DNA from: Kribbella albertanoniae
Lineage (GTDB): Bacteria > Actinomycetota > Actinomycetes > Propionibacteriales > Kribbellaceae
Direction: 5' to 3'
Assembly (NCBI RefSeq): GCF_004348455.1
Contig: NZ_SMKA01000023.1
Coordinates: forward strand, 1 to 57,909
DNA length: 57,909 nucleotides
Positions 10,101-17,094 of this stretch are shown piece by piece (position 1 is the stretch's first letter; the number at the start of each line of letters is the position of its first letter). The position numbers were made by a program, and so were the translations under genes. The notes beneath the pieces were generated by a model, which was not told the DNA's origin, made no database searches, and worked only from the letters and a program-made list of their open reading frames with translations.

Positions 10101-10537
10101 TCGCCGAGATCGCCATCACGGTGGCCATCGGCGCGGTCACCGGCGGCGTCGGAGCGCTCGCCTTCCGCGGTGCGATGGCGGCGGTCCGGCTGGCGTCGAG
10201 CGTCAAGCGGATCGAGACCGTGGCCAAGAACATCGAGATGGCCACCAACAAGTTCCACTCGGCACGCTCCCTGATCCGCGCGTCCAAGGAACCCGGGCCG
10301 TTCCACAACTTCCCGGAATCGTTCGACGACGTGATCTTCTCCAAGGGCACCCGTACGGTGAAGCCCGACTTCTACAACAAGCCGAAAGCAGGCCTGAGCA
10401 ATGACTCGATCATGTACAAGCTCCCCGGCACCGTGAACGGGAAGGCCGGCAACTTCGAGATCGCCACCCGGCCGACCGTCAGCGGGCGCTCCGAGCTGAT
10501 CTGGCACCGCTTCTTCAACCCGACGAGAAGCAAGTGA
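4136..10537 (+). CDS. Secreted RHS/YD-repeat polymorphic toxin 1
   Basis: The ATG at 4136 is preceded by GAAGAGAG and gives 2,133 residues with a twin-arginine/Sec-like signal (cleavage near residue 38, ANA-AP). The frame is open far upstream, but that part is shadow of the glycosidase. A SpvB/TcdB-like N-terminal beta region is followed by dozens of YD repeats (YDxLGR, YDxxGN) and the RHS core end (GLVHLGAREYDPTIGKFIS, then DPDGLS near residue 1847). Residues about 1850-1975 are Lys/Val-rich amphipathic helices, then a hydrophobic segment (about 1984-2005). The last ~100 residues (FHNFPESFDDVIF, GNFEIATRP, LIWHRFFNP) are unlike the paralogue at 17630 and form the candidate toxin tip. The RHS shell classically encapsulates such a tip. 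The tip's activity is not recognised; a small nuclease is a guess. Confidence 0.88.
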   Translation: MPSALSPRRQSWHRAGRIAITTTVASALIATLWGPAANAAPLKDDPTWKPKKEKSVPTKPFKSIPKAADPAEAAAAKPVTNKVSWPKAGSAEVAVPAAPSAWSAALAGGRQAGTKTQAGTLPIWIGSAPASTAKAAAADATPAKVKIDLARRGTDGLELRLNRTDGVAKSGKVSLQLRYEDFRDAFGGDWAQRLRVIDQSTGRPLAVQNNGNGNLTADVPVGAKTSTFAVQAAAAGGTGNFGASPLAPTATWQVGGASGDFAWQYPMNVPPSNGGPTPKLSLDYSSGGVDGRTSATNNQPSWGGQGFELAPGGSIEQRFASCASKTESSGNNGTKATGDMCWAGENATFTLNGKGGELVRDDVTKTWHPRADDGSVIEKLNGAENGDDGRVDAEKGEYWRLTTKDGTKYYFGLNKLPGATTQRTNSGFTMPVFGNHSGEQCFTAGNFAASWCQQIYKWNLDYVVDRQGNTMSLFYDTETNYYGRNQTDTAPTAYTRGGNIRTIEYGQRDGTTFSTPAVGKVEFSTTERCRDGSGCSAPDDYPDTPLDQRCIGTNGAPPVKCDKFNPSFFTTKKLSKVSTYVYRGSAFDLVSSWNLRHTFPDNGDGTKPGLWLEAITYAGHVGNAGGIAIPEVNLDGIQLANRVDKVGDNLPEMNWWRVNRVSYGTGGELAVDYYPTDCKPGDVPPADTNGRRCHPMKWTPPGSTTERQDWFHKYVVKSVTESDRVTGNEPMITTVEYPGAPAWRHDDEDGLVEIGQKTWSQWRGYDRTIVRKGNVGGPQTVTENRFLRGMDGDKLAAGGVKDVKVADSTGALVEDQPPLSGQPLETRTFNGTEEVQRTINDQWISPATSTRVRSWATVSAYQVQQGGNRQAEQLAGGGERKSQAFNKYDDDGVLVSKTDLKDLSTPADDTCTSYEYTTNPAAGISEIPKRELTVGVACGKPYTKEQVIGDARTYYDGATSLTAAPVRGNATKTERLSGFAADGTPQYQVTGTTKYDDLGRAIEMTNPKNETSQVVYTPAGPGPVTKVESTKPNGQKNIVELEPAWGQQVATTDEAGKRTEAIYDPLGRTTKVWYPGRTGAITSKFAAAGANEAGLASAADNAAVADVSYTYGIHSNDPLTVTTTTLQADGSTEAAIQIYDGLMRPRQSKSAGKTGGSIVNDIKYDSRGLEVKQNGPFYTDTPVSETILTPVEEELPTQKVTLYDLAGRPTTEQVKSFNRVLWETKHTYSGDSETVDPPTGETPITRITDVQGRLVELRQYTGDSASGTYDKTTYTYDARGQLGVITDPAGNKWGYEYDALGRKVKETDPDKGPTTYTYDQLDRVATKTDSRGQTQAYEYDSLGRTTAVRDGSATGPKRAEFVFDTLLAGMPTSSTRYDKDGNAYINRVTGYDARGRATGNEYVIPANEGKLAGTYRFESTYREDGQLATETLPGVGGLPGETLTYGYNAQDQQTTLGSGTTSYVRGTTYTAFGEAESITMGSTNGKWVSIGYSYEEGTRRLSKVTTERELSPSLVSEVEYLYDDSGNIKQLNDRPSSLSGEQTDTQCFSYDYLRRMTGAWTPKPGADNAPGDCNGAPAAANLGGPAPYWHSWTFDKVGNRKSETKTSATGSTTATYNYPAAGLAQPHAVQSVVTTGTGMPAGGRTDSYTYNQNGDRLTRSSGGTTENYTWNSEGDLEKVTKGSQETSYLYDANGTRLIRRDNTGTTLYLGDTELLLKPGAATAEGTRHYDLGSKTVAVRVQDKLTWLGADHHGTSTTAIADDATQTIQRRREDPYGNQRGTAPAAWPGQRGFVGGTNDASTGLVHLGAREYDPTIGKFISIDPQLNGEDPQTLNGYIYSNNNPITFSDPDGLSWFSSIVESIKTVATTVTNRVVETVKETINVASTVVNWVKDTATQTFEAIKYVVTHPVEVIKKIEKTVKTIVKTAVKVAVKVAKKVNEIRKDPVGSLKKAAAAVVKTAKAVAHTVKAVAVKAAKWVYENRAMILQVVAEIAITVAIGAVTGGVGALAFRGAMAAVRLASSVKRIETVAKNIEMATNKFHSARSLIRASKEPGPFHNFPESFDDVIFSKGTRTVKPDFYNKPKAGLSNDSIMYKLPGTVNGKAGNFEIATRPTVSGRSELIWHRFFNPTRSK

Positions 10538-11091
10538 TCGGGCCGGCGCGGGTCTTCCCCGCGGCGTACGAGGCAGCTGTGACGGACTATCCGGCGTCCG
10601 GCGGCGTCGATCACGAGTTCGTCGAGGGGCGGGACGGCCGCAGCGTCGTCGTCCTGATCGAGCCTTCGGAAGGCGCCTCCTGGACCGGCGCGTTCGGCGG
10701 CGGCGAAGCGATCTCGCGGCGGGCGGTGTCGGGCCTGTACCCGACACCGAGCCCGGTGCGGCTGTGTGTCGTCGACCGCGGGACGGCCTTCCTGGTCGAT
10801 GTTCTGGACCCCGAACGGACCGAGCGGGTCCCCACGGACGATCCGGTGATGAGTGTGGAGCCCGCCGTCGGCGAGCGCCTGCTGCTGCTGGTCGGCCGCT
10901 GGACGATCACCGCGATCGGCCCGGACGGCGTCGTCTGGACCTCACCCCGGATCGCGTTCGACGGACTGCGCGTCGACGAGATCGAGGACGGGCTGCTCCG
11001 TGGCGTGGCGGACCCGGACGACGAGGAGCCGCGCGACTTCGCGGTCGATCTGCGGACCGCGGCCGTCACCGGCGGCGCCGGGATCGATTAG
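10534..11091 (+). CDS. Candidate immunity protein for RHS toxin 1
   Basis: The GTG start lies inside the RHS stop codon (GTGA), so the two genes are translationally coupled. The 185-residue product has no signal peptide or membrane helix, is acidic, and looks like a small cytoplasmic beta-rich protein (RSVVVLIEP, RLCVVDRGTAFLVDV, LLLLVGRWTITAIG). No family is recognised. Its position right after the variable toxin tip, with no counterpart after the second RHS gene, is the classic placement of a cognate immunity gene. A strong hairpin follows at 11101. The function is inferred from position only. Confidence 0.65.
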   Translation: MIGPARVFPAAYEAAVTDYPASGGVDHEFVEGRDGRSVVVLIEPSEGASWTGAFGGGEAISRRAVSGLYPTPSPVRLCVVDRGTAFLVDVLDPERTERVPTDDPVMSVEPAVGERLLLLVGRWTITAIGPDGVVWTSPRIAFDGLRVDEIEDGLLRGVADPDDEEPRDFAVDLRTAAVTGGAGID

Positions 11092-11100
11092 TCCCAGCAA

Positions 11101-11134
11101 GACGGAGGAGACGGGCCGACCCGTCTCCTCCGTC
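11101..11134 (+). terminator. Hairpin terminator after RHS1/immunity unit
   Basis: A perfect 15-bp inverted repeat, GACGGAGGAGACGGG / CCCGTCTCCTCCGTC with a 4-nt loop (CCGA), begins 9 nt after the immunity gene stop. There is no T-run, as is usual in high-GC actinobacteria. Confidence 0.8.
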
Positions 11135-11147
11135 ACCTGCGGGCCGG

Positions 11148-11175
11148 CATCGTTTCGAGCTGACTCGAAACGATG
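11148..11175. promoter_or_regulatory. Palindrome with TTCGA-N6-TCGAA core upstream of FG-GAP gene
   Basis: CATCGTTTCGAG (11148-11159) and CTCGAAACGATG (11164-11175) form a perfect 12-bp inverted repeat around CTGA. Its core TTCGAGCTGACTCGAA (11154-11169) matches the TTCGA-N6-TCGAA pattern before both RHS genes. It ends 94 nt before the ATG at 11270 and lies beyond the preceding terminator, so a regulatory role fits better than termination. Confidence 0.5.
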
Positions 11176-11269
11176 TCCGGTCCGCTGTGAGCGTGTGAAA
11201 GTGAGCTGGGCCCGGCACGGTGCTCGGTTTGCCCGTTTCCGTGAGGTCTTCACAGTGAGGTGATCGCAG

Positions 11270-14200
11270 ATGCGATGGGGAGCACTGACGGCGGGACTCG
11301 CCGCTGCTGGGTTGTTGTTGCCGTCCGCCGTCGTTCCGGCCGGCGACGCCGTGGCGGCGCCGAGTGGGCCGGCGGCCCAGGAGGCTGCACCGGCGGCGGA
11401 GGACGTGTCCCCGGCGGCGAAAGCTGCGAAGGCCGCTCGGGAGACCGGGCGCCGGGTCGAGATCGAGAACCTGCGATCCGAGACCGGAGAGGTGTACGCG
11501 AACCCGGACGGCACCAAGACGATGGACCAGCATGCGCTGCCGGTGCGGGTGCGGCAGGCGGACAAGTGGGTGACTCCGGACCCGACCCTGGTCAAGGGGG
11601 CCGACGGGAGCATCCGGCCGAAGGCGGCGATGACGCCGATCGTGTTGTCGGGTGGGGGTTCGAAGCACCTACTGACGATCGGGAAGCGCGGGCAGCGGAT
11701 CAGCCTCGGCTGGCCGGGCGTGCTGCCGGCACCGCGGCTGGAGGGGGACACGGCGACGTACCCCGAGGTGCTGCCCGGGATGGATCTGCGGATCGTGGTG
11801 GGAGTCACCGACTTCAAGCACTTGCTGGTCGTGAAGACCCGGTCCGCGGCGACCAACCCGGCGCTGAAGACGCTGCACTACCCGGTCAGCAGTGACAGTC
11901 TGCGGCTGACGGTGCGCAAGGACGGGACGACGGTTGCCAAGGGCAAGAAGGGTGAGACCGTCTTCACCGCTCCCCCACCGACCATGTGGGACGCGGCCGA
12001 GCACAAGGCCAAGGTCGGGATCAAGCTCACCGGGTCGGCCATCGCGCTGACGCCGGACCAGAAGATGCTCGCCGACCCGAAGACGAAGTACCCGGTGCTG
12101 ATCGACCCCGACATCGGCGGTACGCCGGTGAACTGGTTGCACGTCAGCACCAAGATGTCCGGCAGTGACCAGGGCTGGACCTACGACCGCAACGACGAGG
12201 GCGCCAAGATGGGCGCGATCTACGGCGAGACGAACCACAAGTACCGGTCGATGTTCCTGATGAACACCACCAACGGCGCCCAGACCATCGGCGGCAGCCA
12301 GATCATCAGCGCCACCTTCCGGATCACCATCAACAAGTCGCCGGACGGCACCGCGCGTCCGGTGCGGCTGTACTGGCTGCACGACCTGAAGACCACGGAC
12401 GTCGTCAACTGGGGCAGCCAGGAAGACTACTGGCGCGAGCACGTCGCGACCGGCCACGGCGAGGCCTATCCCTGGAACGAGGACAACCCGATCGAGTTCG
12501 GCAACGAGCGCCTGCGCCAGATCATCCAGGACGTCGCGGACAACCGCCGTACGACGGTCTCGTTCGGGCTGCGCGCCGACAACGAGGGCGACGGGTGGCA
12601 GTGGAAGAAGTTCCACCCGTGGACCGCGGTCATCTCGATGACCTACAACACGGTGCCCCGGATGCCGAAGGACTTCAACTTCGTCCGGCCGCGGCCCTGT
12701 GGCACCCAGGCTGCACCGACCGCGATCTCCGATGCACCGGCCCAGTTCGCCGCGATCGCGAACGACCCGGACGCCGGCGACAACGTGACCACCAAGCTGC
12801 AGATCTTCGACGCCGCGGGAACCGAGGCACATTCCTCCGACGTCGGGCCGACGGTCAGCGGCGCGGCCTTCTCCTGGCCGGAGGTCCCGGCCGGCAAGCT
12901 GCTGCCGAACACGCCGTACCGGTACATCGCGACCACCCGGGACGGCCGGGCCAGTGGCCCGTCGACACCGGACTGCTGGTTCGTCATCGACACGGTTCGG
13001 CCGGCGCAGCCGATCATCTCCTCGACCGACTTCCCGGCCAGCGAGGCCTTCCTGCAGACCCGCACGGTCGGCAAGGTCAATTTCAGGATCGGCAACGCGG
13101 CCGACACCGATGTGGCCGAGTTCCTGTTCGGCTACGCGCAGGACAAGATGACGATGCGGGTGAAGGCGGCGCCGGACGGTACCGCTTCGATCCCGGCCAC
13201 GCTCTACAAGGACCCGATCACCCAGAAGGCCCAGGCGACCCTGTTCGTCAAGGCCGTCGACCGGGCGAACAATCTCAGTGAGCGGTACACCCAGTGGAGT
13301 CTGCGGGCCCGCACCGACGCCCCGCCGCCGGAGACCAAGGTCCGCAACGACATCAACGCCGACGGCCGCGCCGACATCACCTCCGTGGTCGATCACGGCT
13401 TCGGCCGGACCTCGGTCTGGAACTTCGCCTCGCGCGCCGACGGCACCTTCCACTCCGGCTACATCGGCTGGGACAGCCGGGAAGGCAGTGGCTTCAACCT
13501 CTACCGCACGCGGCCGGTCCAAGGCGATCTCAACGGTGACGGCCGGACCGATCTGGCGATGTTCCGCGAAGGCGCGGGCCGGCAGATCTGGCTGTACCGG
13601 CTGAATTCCGACGGCAACCGGTACGACGCGCCGCCGGCGGTGTGGAGCAGCGGGGCGAACGGCTGGCCGCTGAGTACCGCGCGGATGATCGGCGGTGACG
13701 TCGATGCCGATGGCAAGGACGACATCGTCGTCCAGAACGCAGGTAGCGACAAGTGGAGCGCCCTGGTCTTCCGGAGCTCGGACAACTTCGCGACCCCGAC
13801 GACCTGGGCCACAGCCGCGGCCGGGAACCCGTGGTCGGCCAGCGCGCCACTGCTGGCCGATATCGACGGCGACAACAAGCTCGATCTGCTCAGCGTGCGG
13901 AACCTGAACGGGTGCCGGACGACGGTCGACCTGTACCGCTCGACCGGTAGCTCGTTCGCTGCCGCGCAGACAGTCTTCGACTCCGGCGCCGGCAACCTGT
14001 GCTGGGAGAAGACCCGGCCCGCGGTCGCCGATGTGGACGGCGACGGCAAGGACGACATCGTCGGCCTGTACGAGTACGGGACGTCCGGCACCCAGACCGA
14101 CGCCGGCCTGACCGTCCTGCACTCGAACGGCAGCACGCTCACGCAGAGCTCGTGGTGGCGCAAGACCGTCGATCTCGACCTGTCGAAGGCGACCTTGACC

Positions 14201-15304
14201 ACCGGCGACTACAACAAGGACGGCAAGGACGACGCAGCGATCACGTACGCCGGGGGCACCGCGCCGGTGGATCGTCAGGTCTTCACGTTCCACTCCACCG
14301 GTACGGCGTTCGCCGACCGGGTGACCGGCTGGCAGGGCCAGGTGGGCGCGGTGACCGGGCCGAAGTTCGACATCGAGCGCCGTACCTATGAACTGGTCAA
14401 CCGCAACAGCGGCAAGTGCCTGAACGTCTCGGGAGCGAGTGTCGAGAACCTGGCCAAGTACGTCCAGTACCAGTGCCTGCCGGTCGATCTGAACGCCCGG
14501 TTCCACATCACCCAGATCGCCGGCACCGACCAGTACGCACTGAAGCCGGTGCACACCGCGACCGGTGAAGGGCCGCTCAAGTGTGCCGACCTGGGCGGCT
14601 GGAGCATGGCTGACGGCGGCGAGCTGATCCAATGGCCGTGCGGCAACGGCAACGGGGAAGCGACCGCCAACCAGCAGTTCACGCTGTCGTACGTCGACGG
14701 TGCCAGCTACGACACGGTCGTCCAGTTGAAGGTCGCCCACAGCGGGAAGTGTCTCTCCATCATCGACGCGTCACCGGCCGACATGGCACCGGTGCAGCAG
14801 GAGAGCTGCGGACAGGGTGCGAACCAGCAGTGGATCCTGCGGCCGTCGTACAACGCGGCACCGGCGGTTCCGGATCTGACCGCCAAGTACCGGACGTCGG
14901 CGGCCACCAGCAACCTGGCCGTTCTGGACGTCCAGGACTGCCAGATCGAGGACGGCGCCAACGTCCGGATGTGGGACGAGGTGCCGGGCAGCCAGTGCCA
15001 GTCGTGGAAGCTGGAGAGTCTCGGCGACGACGTCTACAAGATCGTCGACGGGAAGACCTCGAAGGTGCTCGACATCGTGGGCTGCTCGAAACTGCCGACG
15101 GCCGAGATCACGCTCTGGACGAGTAACGAGTCGGAGTGCCAGCTGTGGCGTATCGAACCCAGTCCGGGCGGCAACAGCGTCATCCAGGTGGGCACCGGGT
15201 TGTCGATGGACGTGGCCGGCTGTAACCGCACCTCACAGGCCGAAGTGATCACGTGGTTCTACCACGGCGGCCCGTGTCAGCGGTGGATCTTCCAGCGGCG
15301 CTAG
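11270..15304 (+). CDS. Secreted FG-GAP/VCBS-repeat protein with ricin-type lectin domains
   Basis: The 1,344-residue product has a Sec signal (residues about 1-30, ending in AVAAPSG). The N-terminal half looks like a DNRLRE-type secreted beta region (LPGMDLRIVVGVTDFKHLLV, later PVRLYWLHDL) followed by a fibronectin-like part. From about residue 690 come at least six calcium-binding FG-GAP repeats: DINADGRADI, DLNGDGRTDL, DVDADGKDDI, DIDGDNKLDL, DVDGDGKDDI, DYNKDGKDDA. From about residue 1037 two beta-trefoil (ricin B) units show QxW-type motifs (NQQWIL, CQSWKL, CQLWRI, CQRWIF). It should be an extracellular carbohydrate-binding protein. GAGGTG precedes the ATG. It lies between the two RHS genes and shares their upstream palindrome, so a joint role is plausible but unproven. 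Confidence 0.85.
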   Translation: MRWGALTAGLAAAGLLLPSAVVPAGDAVAAPSGPAAQEAAPAAEDVSPAAKAAKAARETGRRVEIENLRSETGEVYANPDGTKTMDQHALPVRVRQADKWVTPDPTLVKGADGSIRPKAAMTPIVLSGGGSKHLLTIGKRGQRISLGWPGVLPAPRLEGDTATYPEVLPGMDLRIVVGVTDFKHLLVVKTRSAATNPALKTLHYPVSSDSLRLTVRKDGTTVAKGKKGETVFTAPPPTMWDAAEHKAKVGIKLTGSAIALTPDQKMLADPKTKYPVLIDPDIGGTPVNWLHVSTKMSGSDQGWTYDRNDEGAKMGAIYGETNHKYRSMFLMNTTNGAQTIGGSQIISATFRITINKSPDGTARPVRLYWLHDLKTTDVVNWGSQEDYWREHVATGHGEAYPWNEDNPIEFGNERLRQIIQDVADNRRTTVSFGLRADNEGDGWQWKKFHPWTAVISMTYNTVPRMPKDFNFVRPRPCGTQAAPTAISDAPAQFAAIANDPDAGDNVTTKLQIFDAAGTEAHSSDVGPTVSGAAFSWPEVPAGKLLPNTPYRYIATTRDGRASGPSTPDCWFVIDTVRPAQPIISSTDFPASEAFLQTRTVGKVNFRIGNAADTDVAEFLFGYAQDKMTMRVKAAPDGTASIPATLYKDPITQKAQATLFVKAVDRANNLSERYTQWSLRARTDAPPPETKVRNDINADGRADITSVVDHGFGRTSVWNFASRADGTFHSGYIGWDSREGSGFNLYRTRPVQGDLNGDGRTDLAMFREGAGRQIWLYRLNSDGNRYDAPPAVWSSGANGWPLSTARMIGGDVDADGKDDIVVQNAGSDKWSALVFRSSDNFATPTTWATAAAGNPWSASAPLLADIDGDNKLDLLSVRNLNGCRTTVDLYRSTGSSFAAAQTVFDSGAGNLCWEKTRPAVADVDGDGKDDIVGLYEYGTSGTQTDAGLTVLHSNGSTLTQSSWWRKTVDLDLSKATLTTGDYNKDGKDDAAITYAGGTAPVDRQVFTFHSTGTAFADRVTGWQGQVGAVTGPKFDIERRTYELVNRNSGKCLNVSGASVENLAKYVQYQCLPVDLNARFHITQIAGTDQYALKPVHTATGEGPLKCADLGGWSMADGGELIQWPCGNGNGEATANQQFTLSYVDGASYDTVVQLKVAHSGKCLSIIDASPADMAPVQQESCGQGANQQWILRPSYNAAPAVPDLTAKYRTSAATSNLAVLDVQDCQIEDGANVRMWDEVPGSQCQSWKLESLGDDVYKIVDGKTSKVLDIVGCSKLPTAEITLWTSNESECQLWRIEPSPGGNSVIQVGTGLSMDVAGCNRTSQAEVITWFYHGGPCQRWIFQRR

Positions 15305-15317
15305 TCGGAGTTTGGGG

Positions 15318-15944
15318 CTAATCGTTGTGGCGGGTGCGGTAGTTGCCGACCTTGTGGCGATTACCGCACCGCTGCATCGAGCACCAGCGGCGGTTGCCGG
15401 GGCGTGAGGTGTCGTAGAACATCAGGGCGCAGTTGCTGCCCTGGCACATCCGTAGGCGGGAGACTCGGTCACTGCCGATGATCTCGATCAGGTCCTGGGC
15501 GGCTGCGCCCAGGACCTGGCGCATGGTGATGGGTGTTTGCCAGCGGATGGCGCCATGCTCGTCCAGCTCGGGGCGGGGCGTCTCCCCCACTGTGGAGTTG
15601 AGGTATTCGCGGTCCGCCGGTGTCAGGTCCCGGGCAGCGATCCCCGGAACCTCCTTCGCATCAGCGATCAGAGCCGGTACGACGTGCCACAGCATCGTGC
15701 GGAATTCCTTCAGGCGGGTGAGATCCGGCTTGCTGATCCGCACGTCTTCCGCAGCGAACGGCAGGTCCGCGGCCAAGTACGAGCCGGCCAGCCACGCGGC
15801 GGCGTCGTCGGGTGTCTGCAGCTGCTCGTAGCGGTCCCATGGTGGCGGGCCGCCGCTCAGGATCAGTTCCAGCGCGAAGCTGCCCGGATCGAACGTGTGA
15901 CTCACGCCGTCCGAGCCGGTCAGACGCCTTGCCCCTGGCTTCAT
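15318..15944 (-). CDS. CGNR zinc-finger / ABATE-domain transcriptional regulator
   Basis: The ATG at 15944 gives 208 residues. I reject the in-frame GTG at 15971 because it lies inside the promoter palindrome, and TATAGT (15956-15951) is 6 nt before the ATG. The N-terminal ABATE domain (FDPGSFALELILSGG to DLIEIIGSD) is thought to sense a ligand or stress. The C-terminus is the CGNR zinc finger (RLRMCQGSNCALMFYD, RRWCSMQRCGNRHKVGNYR). Family members are putative stress-responsive DNA-binding regulators. It is divergent from an NTF2-like/SRPBCC gene pair, and a 15-bp palindrome occupies the shared promoter, so it probably controls that pair and itself. Confidence 0.85.
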   Translation of the reverse strand: MKPGARRLTGSDGVSHTFDPGSFALELILSGGPPPWDRYEQLQTPDDAAAWLAGSYLAADLPFAAEDVRISKPDLTRLKEFRTMLWHVVPALIADAKEVPGIAARDLTPADREYLNSTVGETPRPELDEHGAIRWQTPITMRQVLGAAAQDLIEIIGSDRVSRLRMCQGSNCALMFYDTSRPGNRRWCSMQRCGNRHKVGNYRTRHND

Positions 15945-15950
15945 GTAACC

Positions 15951-15980
15951 ACTATAGTCGGTGTCGAACACCGGTATAAC
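15951..15980. promoter_or_regulatory. Overlapping divergent promoters around a 15-bp palindrome
   Basis: The leftward -10 TATAGT (15956-15951) and rightward -10 TATAAC (15975-15980) face away from each other. Between them is the palindrome CGGTGT-CGA-ACACCG (15959-15973). Each -10 lies where the opposite promoter's -35 should be. One dimer on the palindrome would shut off both transcripts. The leftward start point falls on the ATG of the CGNR gene. Confidence 0.6.
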
Positions 15981-16006
15981 CAGTTACAGCTTTTCAGGAG
16001 GGCGTT

Positions 16007-16372
16007 ATGACCATCGCGGAAACCCTGCTCGAGCTCGAAGATCAACTGTGGCGCGCGAACCGGGAGGGTGACGGATCCTTCTACGCGCACTGGCTCCGCG
16101 ACGACGCGCTCGCGGTCAGCAAGTACGGCATCATCGACAAGGCGACCGCCGTACCGGGCATCCAGGCGAACCACAACCCCTACCTGAAGACCCCGCGCAC
16201 CGACGAGAAGGTGATCGTGGTCGACGAGCACACCGCCATCGTCACCTACCGCGTGGACGTGACAGTCCTGTTCGAAGGCGAGGAGAAGGTCTTCCCCTCC
16301 TACGCAAGCAGCATCTGGAACAACGGCTCCGGCGACTGGCGCGTCGTCTTCCACCAGCAGTCGGCCCTCTGA
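16007..16372 (+). CDS. NTF2-like (SnoaL/DUF4440) protein
   Basis: The 121-residue product starts at the ATG after CAGGAGGG. The fold signature is a long N-terminal helix (TLLELEDQLWRANREGDGSFY), an LRDDALAV/GIIDKATAV segment and curved-sheet strands ending in SSIWNNGSGDWRVVFHQQ, typical of DUF4440/SnoaL-like NTF2 proteins. These are small cone-shaped proteins used as enzymes or ligand binders, and the substrate cannot be read from sequence. Its stop overlaps the next start (TGATG), so it is co-translated with the SRPBCC gene and probably regulated by the divergent CGNR protein. Confidence 0.75.
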   Translation: MTIAETLLELEDQLWRANREGDGSFYAHWLRDDALAVSKYGIIDKATAVPGIQANHNPYLKTPRTDEKVIVVDEHTAIVTYRVDVTVLFEGEEKVFPSYASSIWNNGSGDWRVVFHQQSAL

Positions 16373-16776
16373 TGCCGACCGGGCAGACCAAGGACGCCGG
16401 CTGGAACATCGGCGTCTCGAAGACACTCCCCTACCCGGTGAACGAGGTCTGGGAGTTCGTCGTGAGCCCGGCCGGCATCGCCCTGTGGCTGGGTGACGGC
16501 GTGGAGCTGACGGACGGAGCGCCGTACAAGACTGATGACGGGACCGTCGGCGAGGTCCGCAGCCTGCACGAGGACGACCGGGTGCGGCTGACCTGGCATC
16601 CGGCCGACTGGCCACACGAGAGCACCGTGCAGGTGGCGGTGTCGGCGGCCGGGAGCAAGACCGTACTGCGCTTCCATCAGGAGAGGCTGGCGGACGCGGA
16701 CGAGCGCGAACGCCAGCGCACTCACTGGCAGCAGGTCATGGCCGCGGTGATCGAAGGGCTAGACGGTCGCGAGTAG
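16372..16776 (+). CDS. SRPBCC/AHSA1-like protein
   Basis: The 134-residue product has the START-like (SRPBCC) pattern: VSKTLPYPVNEVWEFVVSPAGIALWLG near the N-terminus, a central GEVRSLHEDDRVRLTWHPADWPHESTVQVAV sheet, and the C-terminal helix HWQQVMAAVIEGL. AHSA1-type SRPBCC proteins bind hydrophobic ligands in a deep cavity. It begins within the stop of the NTF2-like gene, and its 3' end overlaps the convergent thioredoxin gene by 18 bp. Pairing with an NTF2-like protein suggests a small-molecule detoxification or stress unit; this is inference. Confidence 0.75.
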   Translation: MPTGQTKDAGWNIGVSKTLPYPVNEVWEFVVSPAGIALWLGDGVELTDGAPYKTDDGTVGEVRSLHEDDRVRLTWHPADWPHESTVQVAVSAAGSKTVLRFHQERLADADERERQRTHWQQVMAAVIEGLDGRE

Positions 16777-17094
16777 CGCGTCGTCGAGTTCCTTGAGCAG
16801 CTTGGCCTTGGGGCGGGCGCCGACGACGGCCCAGATCGGCTCGCCATGGTGGAAGAGCATCAGGGTCGGCAGCGCCATCACCCGGTAGTTGGCGGAGATG
16901 GCCGGGTTCTCGTCGGCGTTGAGTTTCACGACCGTCAGCTGATCGTTGCGCTCGGCACCGATCTGCGTCAGGACCGGCAGGATCTGGTGGCAGGGTCCGC
17001 ACCACTGCGCCCAGAACTCCACCAGCACCGGCTTGTCCGCCCGCAGTACCAGCTCGTCGAAGGTGGTCTCGTCGACCTCTTGCAGATCACTCAT
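16759..17094 (-). CDS. trxA: Thioredoxin
   Basis: The 111-residue protein has the full thioredoxin fold: VLVEFWAQWCGPCHQ with active-site Cys32 and Cys35, the buried Asp in VKLNADENP, and the cis-proline loop VMALPTLMLF. It reduces protein disulfides in the cytoplasm using thioredoxin reductase, which is not encoded here. The ATG overlaps the stop of the MerR gene (ATGA), so the two form one operon. The MerR-type operator upstream implies redox- or stress-dependent induction. It is probably one of several thioredoxins in the genome. Confidence 0.9.
   Translation of the reverse strand: MSDLQEVDETTFDELVLRADKPVLVEFWAQWCGPCHQILPVLTQIGAERNDQLTVVKLNADENPAISANYRVMALPTLMLFHHGEPIWAVVGARPKAKLLKELDDALLATV

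Noticed and set aside
15945-15971. GTG start for the CGNR gene
   Set aside because: It lies within the promoter palindrome and upstream of a well-placed -10. The ATG at 15944 fits the predicted start point.
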